Origin: JBPCRW01 sp050996405
GTDB taxonomy: Bacteria; Acidobacteriota; Blastocatellia; Pyrinomonadales; Pyrinomonadaceae
Direction of reading: 5' to 3'
Length of the DNA stretch: 28,977 bases
Assembly (NCBI GenBank): GCA_050996405.1
Contig: JBPCRW010000135.1
Location: 1-28,977, forward strand
Below the pieces are notes generated by a model. The model did not search any database. It saw nothing but the letters and a program-made list of their open reading frames with translations, and was not told where the DNA came from. How positions within the stretch are numbered: the stretch's first letter is position 1; every line of letters begins with the position of its first letter. Below are positions 15,902 through 23,227 of this stretch, piece after piece. The position numbers were made by a program, and so were the translations under genes.

Positions 15902-17263
15902 ATGCTAAAAGAAGCCGTTGCTTATTATCACGAACTTTTGAAAGATGCCGAATTAGCCGAATCTTCGCGCGTTTTTCTGGACGAAGGTTTGGAAAAAAAT
16001 CGCCTGATTTTCGGCGGGCGGCGGCTTTCTCCGTATTTGCGCCCGCATTTTGTGACCGCCGAAGATTGGTCTCGCGTGACCGGAATTTGCGAGACGATTT
16101 GGTCGGCTCTGCAAAAAGTCAAAGACGCGGCAATCGGCAACGACGAATTTTTGGACGAACTCGGCATCACGCCGGTTGAGCGCGAACTCGTTTCGATTGA
16201 CCCAAAATACCGGCAGGTTTCGCCGACCGCGCGGCTCGGTTCGTTTTTGACCGAAAACTCGTATTCGTTCGTCGAGCTAAACATCGAAAGTCCGGCGGAA
16301 ATCGCGTATGCGGATTCGGCGACCGAGATTTTCAAAAATCTTCCGGTGATGCGAAAATTTGCCGAACGCTATGATGTCCAAGGTTTTGAGGGAAGCTCGA
16401 AACTGCTCGACGTTTTGCTTCGCGCCTACGAAGAATTTTTAGGGAAAAAGCCGGAAAAAAATCCGTTGATTGCGATTGTTGATTTAAAGAATTTACCGAC
16501 GCAGAAAGAGTTTGAATTGTTCCGCGATTATTTTGAATCGCAAAAATTCGATTCGATAATCTGCTCGCCGGACGAACTCGAATTTGACGGCGAAAAACTA
16601 CGTGGCAAAGGCGTGGTGATTGACATCGTTTATAAACGCCTGCTCGTCAACGAATATCTGCCGATTATGGAAAAATATCCCGCGCTGCTCGACGCTTATC
16701 GAGCCGGAGCGATTTGTCTGGTCAACAGTTTTCAGTCAAAACTGATTCACAAAAAAGCCGTTTTCGCCGTTCTCACAAACGAAAAATACGCGCATCTTTT
16801 TAATGAAGCAGAACTCGAAGCAATCGCCGCGCATGTTCCCTGGACGCGAAAATTCCGCGCGGAAAAAACTTTTCATAAAGGCGCGGAAATTGATTTAGTC
16901 GAATGGACGCGCGCCAATAAAAGCAGATTAGTTTTGAAACCAAACGACGATTACGGCGGACACGGAATTTTTATCGGCTGGATTTCGTCAGAATCCGAAT
17001 GGAACGAAGCGATAAAAGTCGCGCTCGCAAACGAAGATTATCTCGTGCAGGAACGGGTCGAAACGTCAAAGGAAATTTTCCCGATGCTGTTCGGCGATTT
17101 GGGCGATATTAAAATGATTGAACAATTAGTTGACCTCGACCCGCTGCTTTATTACGGCAAAGTCGGTTCGGCATTTACGCGGCTTTCTTCGTCGGAACTC
17201 GCCAATGTTTCATCGGGCGGCGGAATGGTGCCGACATTTGTTATCAGCGAAAAGGAAAAATAA
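15902..17263 (+). CDS. Circularly permuted ATP-grasp / glutathionylspermidine synthase-like protein
   Basis: The ATG at 15902 gives 453 aa; a TTG three codons upstream is possible. No signal peptide or membrane segment is seen. The C-terminal third has ATP-grasp features: the strand LVLKPNDDYGGHGIFIG (about 343-359, Lys and Gly-rich loop for ATP), YLVQERVE (about 380-387), and a final Ser/Gly-rich turn ANVSSGGGMVPTF. The centre has VIDIVYKRLLVNEYLP and a PWTRKF motif. This order is typical of proteins annotated as circularly permuted ATP-grasp or glutathionylspermidine synthase-like. Such enzymes join a carboxylate to an amine with ATP; the substrate is unknown here. The assignment is by recalled motif order, not a database hit. 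Confidence 0.6.
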   Translation: MLKEAVAYYHELLKDAELAESSRVFLDEGLEKNRLIFGGRRLSPYLRPHFVTAEDWSRVTGICETIWSALQKVKDAAIGNDEFLDELGITPVERELVSIDPKYRQVSPTARLGSFLTENSYSFVELNIESPAEIAYADSATEIFKNLPVMRKFAERYDVQGFEGSSKLLDVLLRAYEEFLGKKPEKNPLIAIVDLKNLPTQKEFELFRDYFESQKFDSIICSPDELEFDGEKLRGKGVVIDIVYKRLLVNEYLPIMEKYPALLDAYRAGAICLVNSFQSKLIHKKAVFAVLTNEKYAHLFNEAELEAIAAHVPWTRKFRAEKTFHKGAEIDLVEWTRANKSRLVLKPNDDYGGHGIFIGWISSESEWNEAIKVALANEDYLVQERVETSKEIFPMLFGDLGDIKMIEQLVDLDPLLYYGKVGSAFTRLSSSELANVSSGGGMVPTFVISEKEK

Positions 17264-17300
17264 AATGATGTGTTAAAATCTGGCTTGATGAGTAAAAATT

Positions 17301-17516
17301 ATGGGAACTCTGACAATCGAAATTCCGTTCAAAATCAATCGCTCTTTTCGCGTCGAAGACAAGCAAACCGCCGAAAGACTTTTACGCGAGTTGGAAAACT
17401 TGAACAAAAAGAAAGGCGCGTTTGACGACGTTTTCGGCATTTGGGCTGGACGCGAAGAAAGCGAAGAAGATTTGACCGAAAATTTGCGCCGCAAAAATAA
17501 TTCGAGAGATGAATGA
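17301..17516 (+). CDS. VapB-type antitoxin
   Basis: The 71-aa protein has an N-terminal strand (LTIEIPFKINRSFRV), a helix rich in Lys/Glu, and the C-terminal pattern DDVFGIWAGREESEEDL, similar to the GIWADRE-type toxin-wrapping tails of VapB/Phd-like antitoxins. It would bind both its promoter and the PIN toxin. Its stop codon overlaps the original start of the next gene by 8 bases, the usual arrangement for such pairs. Because the toxin gene appears frameshifted, this antitoxin may now be an orphan. Confidence 0.75.
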   Translation: MGTLTIEIPFKINRSFRVEDKQTAERLLRELENLNKKKGAFDDVFGIWAGREESEEDLTENLRRKNNSRDE

Positions 17517-17887
17517 ATATCTGCTTGATACAAAATGTTTTGTCGAAAATTTTTTACGGCAAGACGGACGTAAAAAATTTTGTCGAAACCCTTGATGTCG
17601 GCATCGAAACCGTCGTTTATATCGAATGCCTTCAAGATTCGATTTCCAATTCGGACAAACGCCGCATCAAACGCAGCTTGCAGAAACTCAAATTTTATTC
17701 TTTAACAAACGACATTGCCCGAAAAGCTATCGAGTTAATCGAAACTTATTCAAATTCTCAAGGTTTGTTTTTAGCCGATGCATTTATCGCCGCAACCGCG
17801 TTAGAATACGGTGTGACGCTGATAACTTATAACATAAAACATTTTCAATTTATTAAGGACTTGAAACTTTTGAAGCTGCCTGTTTAA
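17509..17887 (+). pseudogene. PIN-domain (VapC-type) toxin, frameshifted near its start
   Basis: PIN toxins are Mg-dependent RNases that begin Y-L-L-D-T-N, where Asp is the first metal ligand. From ATG 17509, inside the antitoxin end, the DNA reads MNEYLLDT and then leaves frame. Removing one A from the AAAA run at 17532-17535 restores MNEYLLDTNVLSKIFYGK, continuous with the long downstream frame. As written, the only long open frame starts at 17513 (MNICLIQNVL, 124 codons) and lacks the catalytic Asp. The rest of the domain is intact: VVYIECLQDS, LADAFIAATALEYG and LITYNIKHF. Either a real mutation inactivated the toxin, or there is a one-base assembly error, or frameshifting restores it. 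Confidence 0.75.
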
Positions 17888-17892
17888 GAATT

Positions 17893-18144
17893 ATGAAACG
17901 ATTTTATTTGAAATTTAGAATTGTATTGATGACATTTACACTGGGTTTCGCAGGTGTCTGGATGTTCAACGGAATGACGAAGGGCTTTTTGGATGTTTCT
18001 GTCGAATTGCCTAAAGTTCAATCGGAAAATGTTCTCGTCGTGTTTCCAAAAAAATGTGATGAAATTTATGGCTGTGGAAGTTATGGCGGCAGAAGAATTG
18101 ATATTCAATACAAAAAACCTCCGACTTTAGAACCTAAAAAATGA
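17893..18144 (+). CDS. Small membrane-anchored or secreted protein of unknown function
   Basis: The 83-aa product starts with a hydrophobic segment (about 8-26, RIVLMTFTLGFAGVWMF) and continues with a short exported part containing CDEIYGCGSYGG. The N-terminus resembles that of the 201-aa protein at 8198-8803 (shared KFR...LTF..G...VW pattern), suggesting a common leader type. It begins five bases after the toxin stop, and its own stop overlaps the next start (ATGA). No function can be assigned. Confidence 0.5.
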   Translation: MKRFYLKFRIVLMTFTLGFAGVWMFNGMTKGFLDVSVELPKVQSENVLVVFPKKCDEIYGCGSYGGRRIDIQYKKPPTLEPKK

Positions 18145-18299
18145 AAGTTGACATGTCGCCGCCAGCGGTCAAAGGCAGATTGAAATTAGTTTCGCAGCTT
18201 TGGCGATTGAGTCTTTCATTGGGAAAAGCTAAAAGGGAAACGGACGCGCGGCGAAAAAACATTTCTAAAAACGCCGAAAACAAAAATTCTTCATTGTAA
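18141..18299 (+). CDS. Small basic protein, translation-coupled
   Basis: A 52-codon frame starts at an ATG that overlaps the previous stop as ATGA. It reads MKVDMSPPAVKGRLKLVSQL and then a Leu/Ser-rich helix and a Lys/Asn-rich tail. The first 30 residues have a regular amphipathic pattern (MSPxAVxxRLKxVxxL) that looks selected rather than random. I cannot name a family. The coupling and codon use similar to the neighbours are the main support for it being real. Confidence 0.5.
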   Translation: MKVDMSPPAVKGRLKLVSQLWRLSLSLGKAKRETDARRKNISKNAENKNSSL

Positions 18300-18318
18300 A
18301 TCGAAGTTCAATAAAAAT

Positions 18319-18390
18319 GCAGAAGCCCGCTACGCACGTAAGGGCGCAGAGGCGGAAGAAAAAACACACTTACTTCGTGCGTGTTTCTGC
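18319..18390. repeat. Imperfect palindrome upstream of the carboxyltransferase gene
   Basis: GCAGAA (18319-18324) pairs with TTCTGC (18385-18390), CGCACG (18333-18338) with CGTGCG (18376-18381), and TAAG (18339-18342) with CTTA (18369-18372). Small unpaired bulges separate the segments. It ends 10 bases before the start codon, so it could be a leader structure or a dispersed palindromic element. Confidence 0.45.
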
Positions 18391-18400
18391 AACTATGTAA

Positions 18401-20020
18401 ATGAAAACATCAGAAAAGAAATCACGTTTGCGCGATTTGTCCAATGAATACTTGCGTCTTGAACGCAAATTAAAACTCGGCGGCGGCGCGGAAAAAATTG
18501 CGAAAGTTCACGCGCAGGGAAAATTGACGGCGCGTGAAAGAATTGATTTATTGTTTGATAAAAACGTTTATCAACAGGAAATCGGTCTGCTCGTCGCCTA
18601 CGACGAATATAAAGGTCAAGCACCTGCTGCCGCAGTCGTCACGTCAATCGGCAAAACTCACGGGCGCGAGTGCGTTATATTCGCCAACGACGCGACCATC
18701 AAAGCGGGCGCGTGGTATCCCGAAACTATCAAGAAAATTTTGCGGGCGCAGGAAATTGCGATGCGAAACCGCGTTCCGATAATTTATCTGGTTGATTCGG
18801 CGGGCGTAAATCTTCCGTATCAGGGCGGCGTTTTTCCGGGTCAATACGGCGCGGCGCGGATTTTTTATTACAACTCGATTATGCGCCGCTATCTGAAAGT
18901 TCCGCAGATTTCCGCCGTAATGGGAATGTGCGTGGCGGGCGGCGCGTATTTGCCCGCGCTGTCGGACGTGATTTTGATGGTCGAAGGCACTTCGTTTATG
19001 GGACTCGGCGGCGCGAATTTAGTCAAAGGCGCGACCGGACAGACGATTGATAACGAATCTTTGGGCGGCGCGATGACGCACAACGCGATTTCGGGCGTGG
19101 CGCATTATCGAACGGCGAGCGAGCAGGAATGTATCGAGAAAATTCGCGCGTTGATTTTAGAACTTCCGAAAAAAGAAGAAACACGAGTTTCGATTGTCGA
19201 GCCGAAAAAAACTAAAAACAAATCTGAAAAACTTTACGAAATTTTGCCCGAAGACCACCGCGCGCCATACGATATGCGCGAAGTTTTAGATTGTTTTTTG
19301 GATGCGGGCAAGTTTGAAGAATTTCAAGCCGATTACGCCAAAGAAATGATTTGCGGCACGGCGCGCGTGAGTGGAATTTTGGTCGGCGTGATTGCCAATT
19401 CGCGCCGGATGGTTCGAGGGCAGCAAGGAAAACCGCCAAAATTCGGCGGTATCGTCTATACCGAATCGGCTGAAAAAACGGCGTATTTCATCGAAAACTG
19501 CAATCGTCACGGCACACCCTTGCTGTTCGTTCAAGACGTTTCGGGTTTTATGGTCGGCGCGGAAGCCGAGCATTCCGGCATCATTCGCGCCGGAGCGCAT
19601 TTTGTCGAGCAAATGGCGACCGCCGCCGTTCCGAAAATCGTTTTGACCATCAACCACGCTTCCGGCGCGGGCTATTACGCGATGGCTGGACAGGGCTTTG
19701 ATCCGGATTTTATTTTCAGCCTTCCGACGGGCAGAATGGGCGTGATGGAAGGCGATTCGGCGGCGCAGGCGATTTTCGGAACGCAGCTTGAAAAACTTAA
19801 AAAAGCAGGCGAAGAACCCGACGAAAATTTAACAGTCGAGATGCAGAAAGTGCGCGAAACGTATGAGAAAGAACTCGACGCGAAATATGCGGCGGCGCGC
19901 GGCTTATTGGATGCGATTGTCACGCCCGAACATTTGCGCGACGCTTTAGTTCTGGCTTTACAAACTTGTCTGAACACGGATAAACCGCACATCGGCGCAT
20001 TCGTGCTGCCGCAAATTTAG
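18401..20020 (+). CDS. Acyl-CoA carboxylase, carboxyltransferase (beta) subunit
   Basis: The 539-aa protein has the double crotonase-fold architecture of biotin-dependent carboxyltransferases (MccB/PccB type). These transfer a carboxyl group from carboxybiotin to an acyl-CoA in the cytosol. N-terminal half: GKLTARERIDLLFD, then VMGMCVAGGAYLPALSD and GLGGANLVKGATGQ. C-terminal half: FVQDVSGFMVGAEAEHSGI, NHASGAGYYAMAGQGFDPDF and GVMEGDSAAQAIF. Methylcrotonyl-CoA or a related branched substrate is favoured by the adjacent crotonases and the AtuA-like gene, but sequence alone does not fix it. The biotin carboxylase/biotin carrier subunit is not in this window. No clear ribosome binding site precedes the ATG. 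The following heptad array starts at the base after the stop. Confidence 0.9.
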   Translation: MKTSEKKSRLRDLSNEYLRLERKLKLGGGAEKIAKVHAQGKLTARERIDLLFDKNVYQQEIGLLVAYDEYKGQAPAAAVVTSIGKTHGRECVIFANDATIKAGAWYPETIKKILRAQEIAMRNRVPIIYLVDSAGVNLPYQGGVFPGQYGAARIFYYNSIMRRYLKVPQISAVMGMCVAGGAYLPALSDVILMVEGTSFMGLGGANLVKGATGQTIDNESLGGAMTHNAISGVAHYRTASEQECIEKIRALILELPKKEETRVSIVEPKKTKNKSEKLYEILPEDHRAPYDMREVLDCFLDAGKFEEFQADYAKEMICGTARVSGILVGVIANSRRMVRGQQGKPPKFGGIVYTESAEKTAYFIENCNRHGTPLLFVQDVSGFMVGAEAEHSGIIRAGAHFVEQMATAAVPKIVLTINHASGAGYYAMAGQGFDPDFIFSLPTGRMGVMEGDSAAQAIFGTQLEKLKKAGEEPDENLTVEMQKVRETYEKELDAKYAAARGLLDAIVTPEHLRDALVLALQTCLNTDKPHIGAFVLPQI

Positions 20021-20069
20021 TTTCCGGCTTTCGGGTTTAGAAACCAGAAACCAGAAACCAGAGAACAGC
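20021..20069. repeat. Heptad tandem repeat after the carboxyltransferase gene
   Basis: Seven 7-base units start at the first base after the stop codon. The first three are diverged (TTTCCGG type), the next three are perfect AACCAGA, and the last is GAACAGC. The array fills most of the gap before the crotonase gene. Confidence 0.85.
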
Positions 20070-20086
20070 AATCGTCAAATTATTTT

Positions 20087-20662
20087 GTGACAGCGAGCGA
20101 AAGAAAAGATACTCCTATTTTAACTATGAGATACGGCGACGCGCTCGTTATCAAATTCATCCGTCCAAAAGCGCGTAATCCGTTTTCGATTGAAACGCTC
20201 AAACTTCTTCACCTAACTTTAGATTCAATCAATTCCGACGGCGAATTTAAAAAAGTTATTTTTACCGGCGCAGATGATGTTTTCGCATCCGGCGCGGATT
20301 TACGCGAGATTGCGAAACTTAGCACGGAAACCGCGCGGGAATATGCGATGCGCGGGCAATCGCTGATGAATAAAATCGCGGACAGCGCGAAACTTATTAT
20401 TGCTGCCGTCAATGGTTTTTGTTTCGGCGGCGCGCTCGATTTGGCTTTGGCGTGCGATAAGCGCATCGCTTCGCCCAACGCGATTTTCTGTCATCCGGGT
20501 GTAAGTCTCGGCATTATTACGGGCTGGGGCGGCACGCAGCGTCTGCCGCGTCTGGTTGGCGAAGCCGCCGCGCTCGAAATGTTTCTGACGGCGAAAAAAG
20601 TTGATGCGAAAGAAGCCTTGAGAATCGGTTTGATTGACGAGATGGTCAAAAAATCCGCTTGA
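20087..20662 (+). CDS. Crotonase-family (enoyl-CoA hydratase/isomerase) protein, C-terminus lost by probable frameshift
   Basis: From a GTG at 20087 (or ATG 20126) the frame gives 191 aa, against about 255-265 for the family. The crotonase core is clear: FASGADLREIA (oxyanion loop), VNGFCFGGALDLALACD and LGIITGWGGTQRLPRLVG. The two Glu of classical hydratases are replaced by Asp118 and Gly138, so water addition is doubtful; isomerase, hydrolase or other crotonase chemistry is possible. After DEMVK the frame stops, but deleting one A from the A6 run at 20648-20653 would continue it as VKNPLEFALANYAAK to a TAG at 20691-20693. PLEFAL is the expected family sequence. Even so, the C-terminal trimerisation helices are missing. 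It follows the carboxyltransferase by 66 bases. Confidence 0.8.
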   Translation: MTASERKDTPILTMRYGDALVIKFIRPKARNPFSIETLKLLHLTLDSINSDGEFKKVIFTGADDVFASGADLREIAKLSTETAREYAMRGQSLMNKIADSAKLIIAAVNGFCFGGALDLALACDKRIASPNAIFCHPGVSLGIITGWGGTQRLPRLVGEAAALEMFLTAKKVDAKEALRIGLIDEMVKKSA

Positions 20663-20707
20663 ATTCGCGCTGGCAAACTACGCGGCGAAATAGCCATCAA
20701 TAAGTTT

Positions 20708-21445
20708 ATGAGAAAATTTGCAATTGGTTTGGGGCTAACTAAAGCGTCGCTGCTCGCGCTCGTTTTTATTGTTTCGTTTTCCGGCTGTCAAACGGCGAGT
20801 TCATCAAAAATCGAAACCGCGCCCGTCGCTGTCGCTACGCCGACTCCGCAAATTTCGGACGACAATATCAATCGCCCGACGAGCGAGCCTTACGTCGGTG
20901 ATTTATCAATTTTTGAATCCGAAGACCGCGCGAAAAACTTGCAGATTGAGCGTGTGATGGATATTTTGAAAATCACAACGGGCAAGTCGGTTGCCGACAT
21001 CGGCGCGGGCGGCGGCTGGTTTTCAGTTCGCGCGGCAAAGCGCGTCGGCAATAGCGGAAAGGTCTTCGCAGTTGAAATCAGTCAGGATGATTTAAATTTT
21101 ATTGACGAACGCGCAAAAAAAGAAAATCTGCCGAACATCCAAACCGTTTTAGGCGCGGAAGACAACCCGAAACTGCCGGAAAATTCGATTGATGCCGTAT
21201 TGATTTTAAAAACTTATCACGAAATCGCGCAGCCGGTTAAAGAACTGGAAAACCTGCGCCCGTCGCTCAAAAAAGACGCGCTCGTCGGTGTGATTGACCG
21301 CAGCGGAAACGGCGCAGACCACGGCGTCAATAAAGAAACCGTAATTGACGAATTTAAACGCGCCGGATTTTCTTTAGTTGACCAATACGATTTCGTCAAA
21401 CCGGACGGGATGGATTATTTTTTAGTTTTCAAACTCGCAAATTAA
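20708..21445 (+). CDS. Lipoprotein with class I SAM-dependent methyltransferase domain
   Basis: The 245-aa product has a lipoprotein signal ending FSGC (Cys27), a Pro/Thr linker (about 35-60) and a Rossmann-type methyltransferase domain (about 70-245). Motif I is VADIGAGGGWFSVRAA (95-110), with the acidic residue after strand 2 at Glu123 (VFAVEIS). Later strands (AVLILKTYHEI, GVIDRSGNG, DYFLVFKL) fit the fold. An exported, lipid-anchored methyltransferase is unusual because SAM is cytosolic. Either the anchor is on an unexpected side, or the domain has another role. The substrate is unknown. Confidence 0.82.
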   Translation: MRKFAIGLGLTKASLLALVFIVSFSGCQTASSSKIETAPVAVATPTPQISDDNINRPTSEPYVGDLSIFESEDRAKNLQIERVMDILKITTGKSVADIGAGGGWFSVRAAKRVGNSGKVFAVEISQDDLNFIDERAKKENLPNIQTVLGAEDNPKLPENSIDAVLILKTYHEIAQPVKELENLRPSLKKDALVGVIDRSGNGADHGVNKETVIDEFKRAGFSLVDQYDFVKPDGMDYFLVFKLAN

Positions 21446-21763
21446 CGTCTGAAGTTTTCGTTCTCCTCTCGTGCTTTGACGTTAAAATTTTTAATCATCG
21501 CTCGCAAAAAATATACTGCGACTTTTTCAAATCGCGGAGATACGTCCGGCGGATGTGATGGTTTGGGAAGTTTCCTTACAAAAGCCCGTTACAATTTTTT
21601 ACATCCAAATTTATTTAACCGGCAATTAAGAAAACATTTTTATCCGGCAAATTCGATTAATAACCGCTTAAAACAAAGAGTTGAGAGAAGTTTGCCGCGC
21701 TTCGGCGTTCGGTTCGGAAAAGCGGCACGCGGCTTGCTCAAAGGAGAGACGGAGGTTTTTTTT
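21446..21763 (+). other. Intergenic region with promoter
   Basis: No convincing gene is seen. A frame that extends the next gene by 96 codons starts here, but it has no signal peptide and poor composition, so I treat it as untranslated. The region ends in the sigma-54-like element and the ribosome binding site of the secreted protein. Confidence 0.55.
21724..21738 (+). promoter_or_regulatory. Candidate sigma-54 (-24/-12) promoter
   Basis: GGCACGCGGCTTGCT fits the sigma-54 consensus GGCACG-N4-TTGC(A/T), with exact spacing between the -24 GG and the -12 GC. Transcription would start near 21749, just before the GGAGG at 21751-21755 and the ATG at 21764. No enhancer-binding-protein site was identified. 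Confidence 0.65.
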
Positions 21764-22375
21764 ATGAAATTTAATTTACTAAAAAGCAATTTTAGAACAA
21801 TCGGCTTGGGGGTAATGCTGGCTGGCGGATTCGTGCTTGTTTCAAGCGCGGACGCGGCAGCCCAAATCGCTCCGCCGCCGAGACCGGACGCGGCTCAACC
21901 GCGCGCCGGAAATCAACCGATGCCGCGTGGCGGGCGAGCGCCGCGTCCCGCGCCAATCAGAGACAATACCGGAAATACCGGAAACCGCTGGCTGCGGATA
22001 GCGGACGAACAGGGATTCCGCGACGGCGAACTGCGCGGCACTGAAGACAGAATCAGAAATAAACGCTTTAAGCCGGAAGACGCGAGTGCTTATAAGAAAG
22101 CGACAAACGGTTATGTCGAAGGCAACGACGTTAAAGACGCTTATAAAAATTCTTACCGGCAGGCTTTCCTGCGCGGATACGAAAGCGGATATAACGGACG
22201 AGAGGGCGGAATGCGCGGCGGGGCGATGCGCGGCGAACGTCCCGCGCCGCGCCCCGACAGAGGCAACCCGCGAAATGCGCGTCGAACGCCGAGAAACGGG
22301 CAACAGCCAGCACCGCCCCCAACCCCGAACGCGCCGCAACAGCGTCCGCAACCTGCGCCGCCGCCAAACCTTTGA
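21764..22375 (+). CDS. Secreted Arg/Gly/Pro-rich protein of unknown function
   Basis: A strong GGAGG ribosome binding site precedes the ATG at 21764. The 203-aa product has a signal peptide (about 1-35, ending SSADAAAQ), a Pro/Arg-rich segment, a conserved-looking helical core (about 70-145) and a tail of Pro, Arg, Gly, Asn and Gln. The core has repeated aromatic-Gly motifs: EQGFRDGELRG, YKKATNGYVEG, YRQAFLRGYESGYNG. This G-Y/F-x-x-G spacing suggests paired helices, perhaps surface- or envelope-associated. I know no function. The sigma-54-like promoter implies regulation by an enhancer-binding protein, for example in response to envelope or nutrient signals. The gene ends before a shared terminator. 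Confidence 0.75.
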   Translation: MKFNLLKSNFRTIGLGVMLAGGFVLVSSADAAAQIAPPPRPDAAQPRAGNQPMPRGGRAPRPAPIRDNTGNTGNRWLRIADEQGFRDGELRGTEDRIRNKRFKPEDASAYKKATNGYVEGNDVKDAYKNSYRQAFLRGYESGYNGREGGMRGGAMRGERPAPRPDRGNPRNARRTPRNGQQPAPPPTPNAPQQRPQPAPPPNL

Positions 22376-22402
22376 AATTAGTTTCGGAATTTACGCATTA
22401 CG

Positions 22403-22433
22403 AAAAGGCTGAACATTCGCGTCAGCCTTTTTT
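22403..22433. terminator. Bidirectional terminator
   Basis: AAAAGGCTGA pairs perfectly with TCAGCCTTTT across a 9-base loop, with A- and T-runs on both sides. It serves the convergent secreted-protein gene and the enoyl-CoA hydratase gene. The hydratase stop codon lies within the stem. Confidence 0.9.
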
Positions 22434-23183
22434 ATTTAGAAATTTGGCGATTCCCGTTTGGCAATCTTCGGTTTGGCGGGCAATCGTGTTGACATCCACG
22501 CCTGCGCGAAGGGCGGATTCAAAATTTAAGCCGTCCATTTGATAAAGCAATTTTTTTGATAAAATGACCGCCGAGCGTGAGACAGTTTTATAACCCGAAA
22601 CATAATTTTCTACGCTTTCCGCAAAAGTTTCGTCGTCGAAAATTTGATTGATTAAACCGAAAATTTCGGCGGTTGTTGTATCAAATTCAAAGCCGCGCGT
22701 GACCAGTTCAAAGGCGCGTTTTTCCGAAACATTACGGCGCAGAATCGCCATCACCATTGCCGGAACAAATCCGATTTTTACTTCCGGGTAGCCGAAACGC
22801 GCCGACTTTGCGGCTAAAACAATGTCGCACGCCGTCGCCAAACCGCAGCCGCCCGCCAACGCTCTGCCGTGAACGGCGGCGATAACCGGAACTTTTACTT
22901 TTCTGATGATGAAAAAAAGTTCCCTTAAGTTATCGGCATCATTCCAGTTTTCCAAAACATCGGATTCCGAAATCTTCTGCAAAGCGGACAAGTCCGCGCC
23001 CGAACAAAAATCCTTGCCCGCGCCTTTGATGACGATTGCCCGCAAAGATTCGTCCTCATCCGATTGGCGCAGAGCTTCTTTTAAATCGTTGATTAAACCG
23101 TCGTTCAGAGCGTTACGCTTTTCGGGACGGTCTAAGGTGATTGTTAAAATCGAATCTTCGACAGCGGTTATAATTTCGGGCAT
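22422..23183 (-). CDS. Enoyl-CoA hydratase/isomerase family, methylglutaconyl-CoA hydratase-like
   Basis: The 253-aa protein is a full-length crotonase: LDRPEKRNALN (18-28), DFCSGADLSAL (58-68), GRALAGGCGLATACDIVLAA (106-125) and FGYPEVKIGFVPAMV (130-144). Glu134 is kept, while the first catalytic Glu position is Gly114. This combination (GGxGL...C, EVxxGxxPA) recalls LiuC/AUH-like hydratases of leucine and isoprenoid acyl-CoA breakdown. The assignment to that reaction is inference, supported by the AtuA-like gene in the same operon and a carboxyltransferase nearby. It is the last gene of the minus-strand operon and ends in the bidirectional terminator. Confidence 0.85.
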   Translation of the reverse strand: MPEIITAVEDSILTITLDRPEKRNALNDGLINDLKEALRQSDEDESLRAIVIKGAGKDFCSGADLSALQKISESDVLENWNDADNLRELFFIIRKVKVPVIAAVHGRALAGGCGLATACDIVLAAKSARFGYPEVKIGFVPAMVMAILRRNVSEKRAFELVTRGFEFDTTTAEIFGLINQIFDDETFAESVENYVSGYKTVSRSAVILSKKLLYQMDGLNFESALRAGVDVNTIARQTEDCQTGIAKFLNKKG

Positions 23184-23227
23184 TTGTAAAAATTAAAAAG
23201 AATTCAAAAATAATTATGCGAAATTAT

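Noticed and set aside
21476..21763. 96-codon N-terminal extension of the secreted Arg/Gly/Pro-rich protein
   Set aside because: It would bury the signal peptide, and the later ATG has a GGAGG site and a promoter-like element just upstream.
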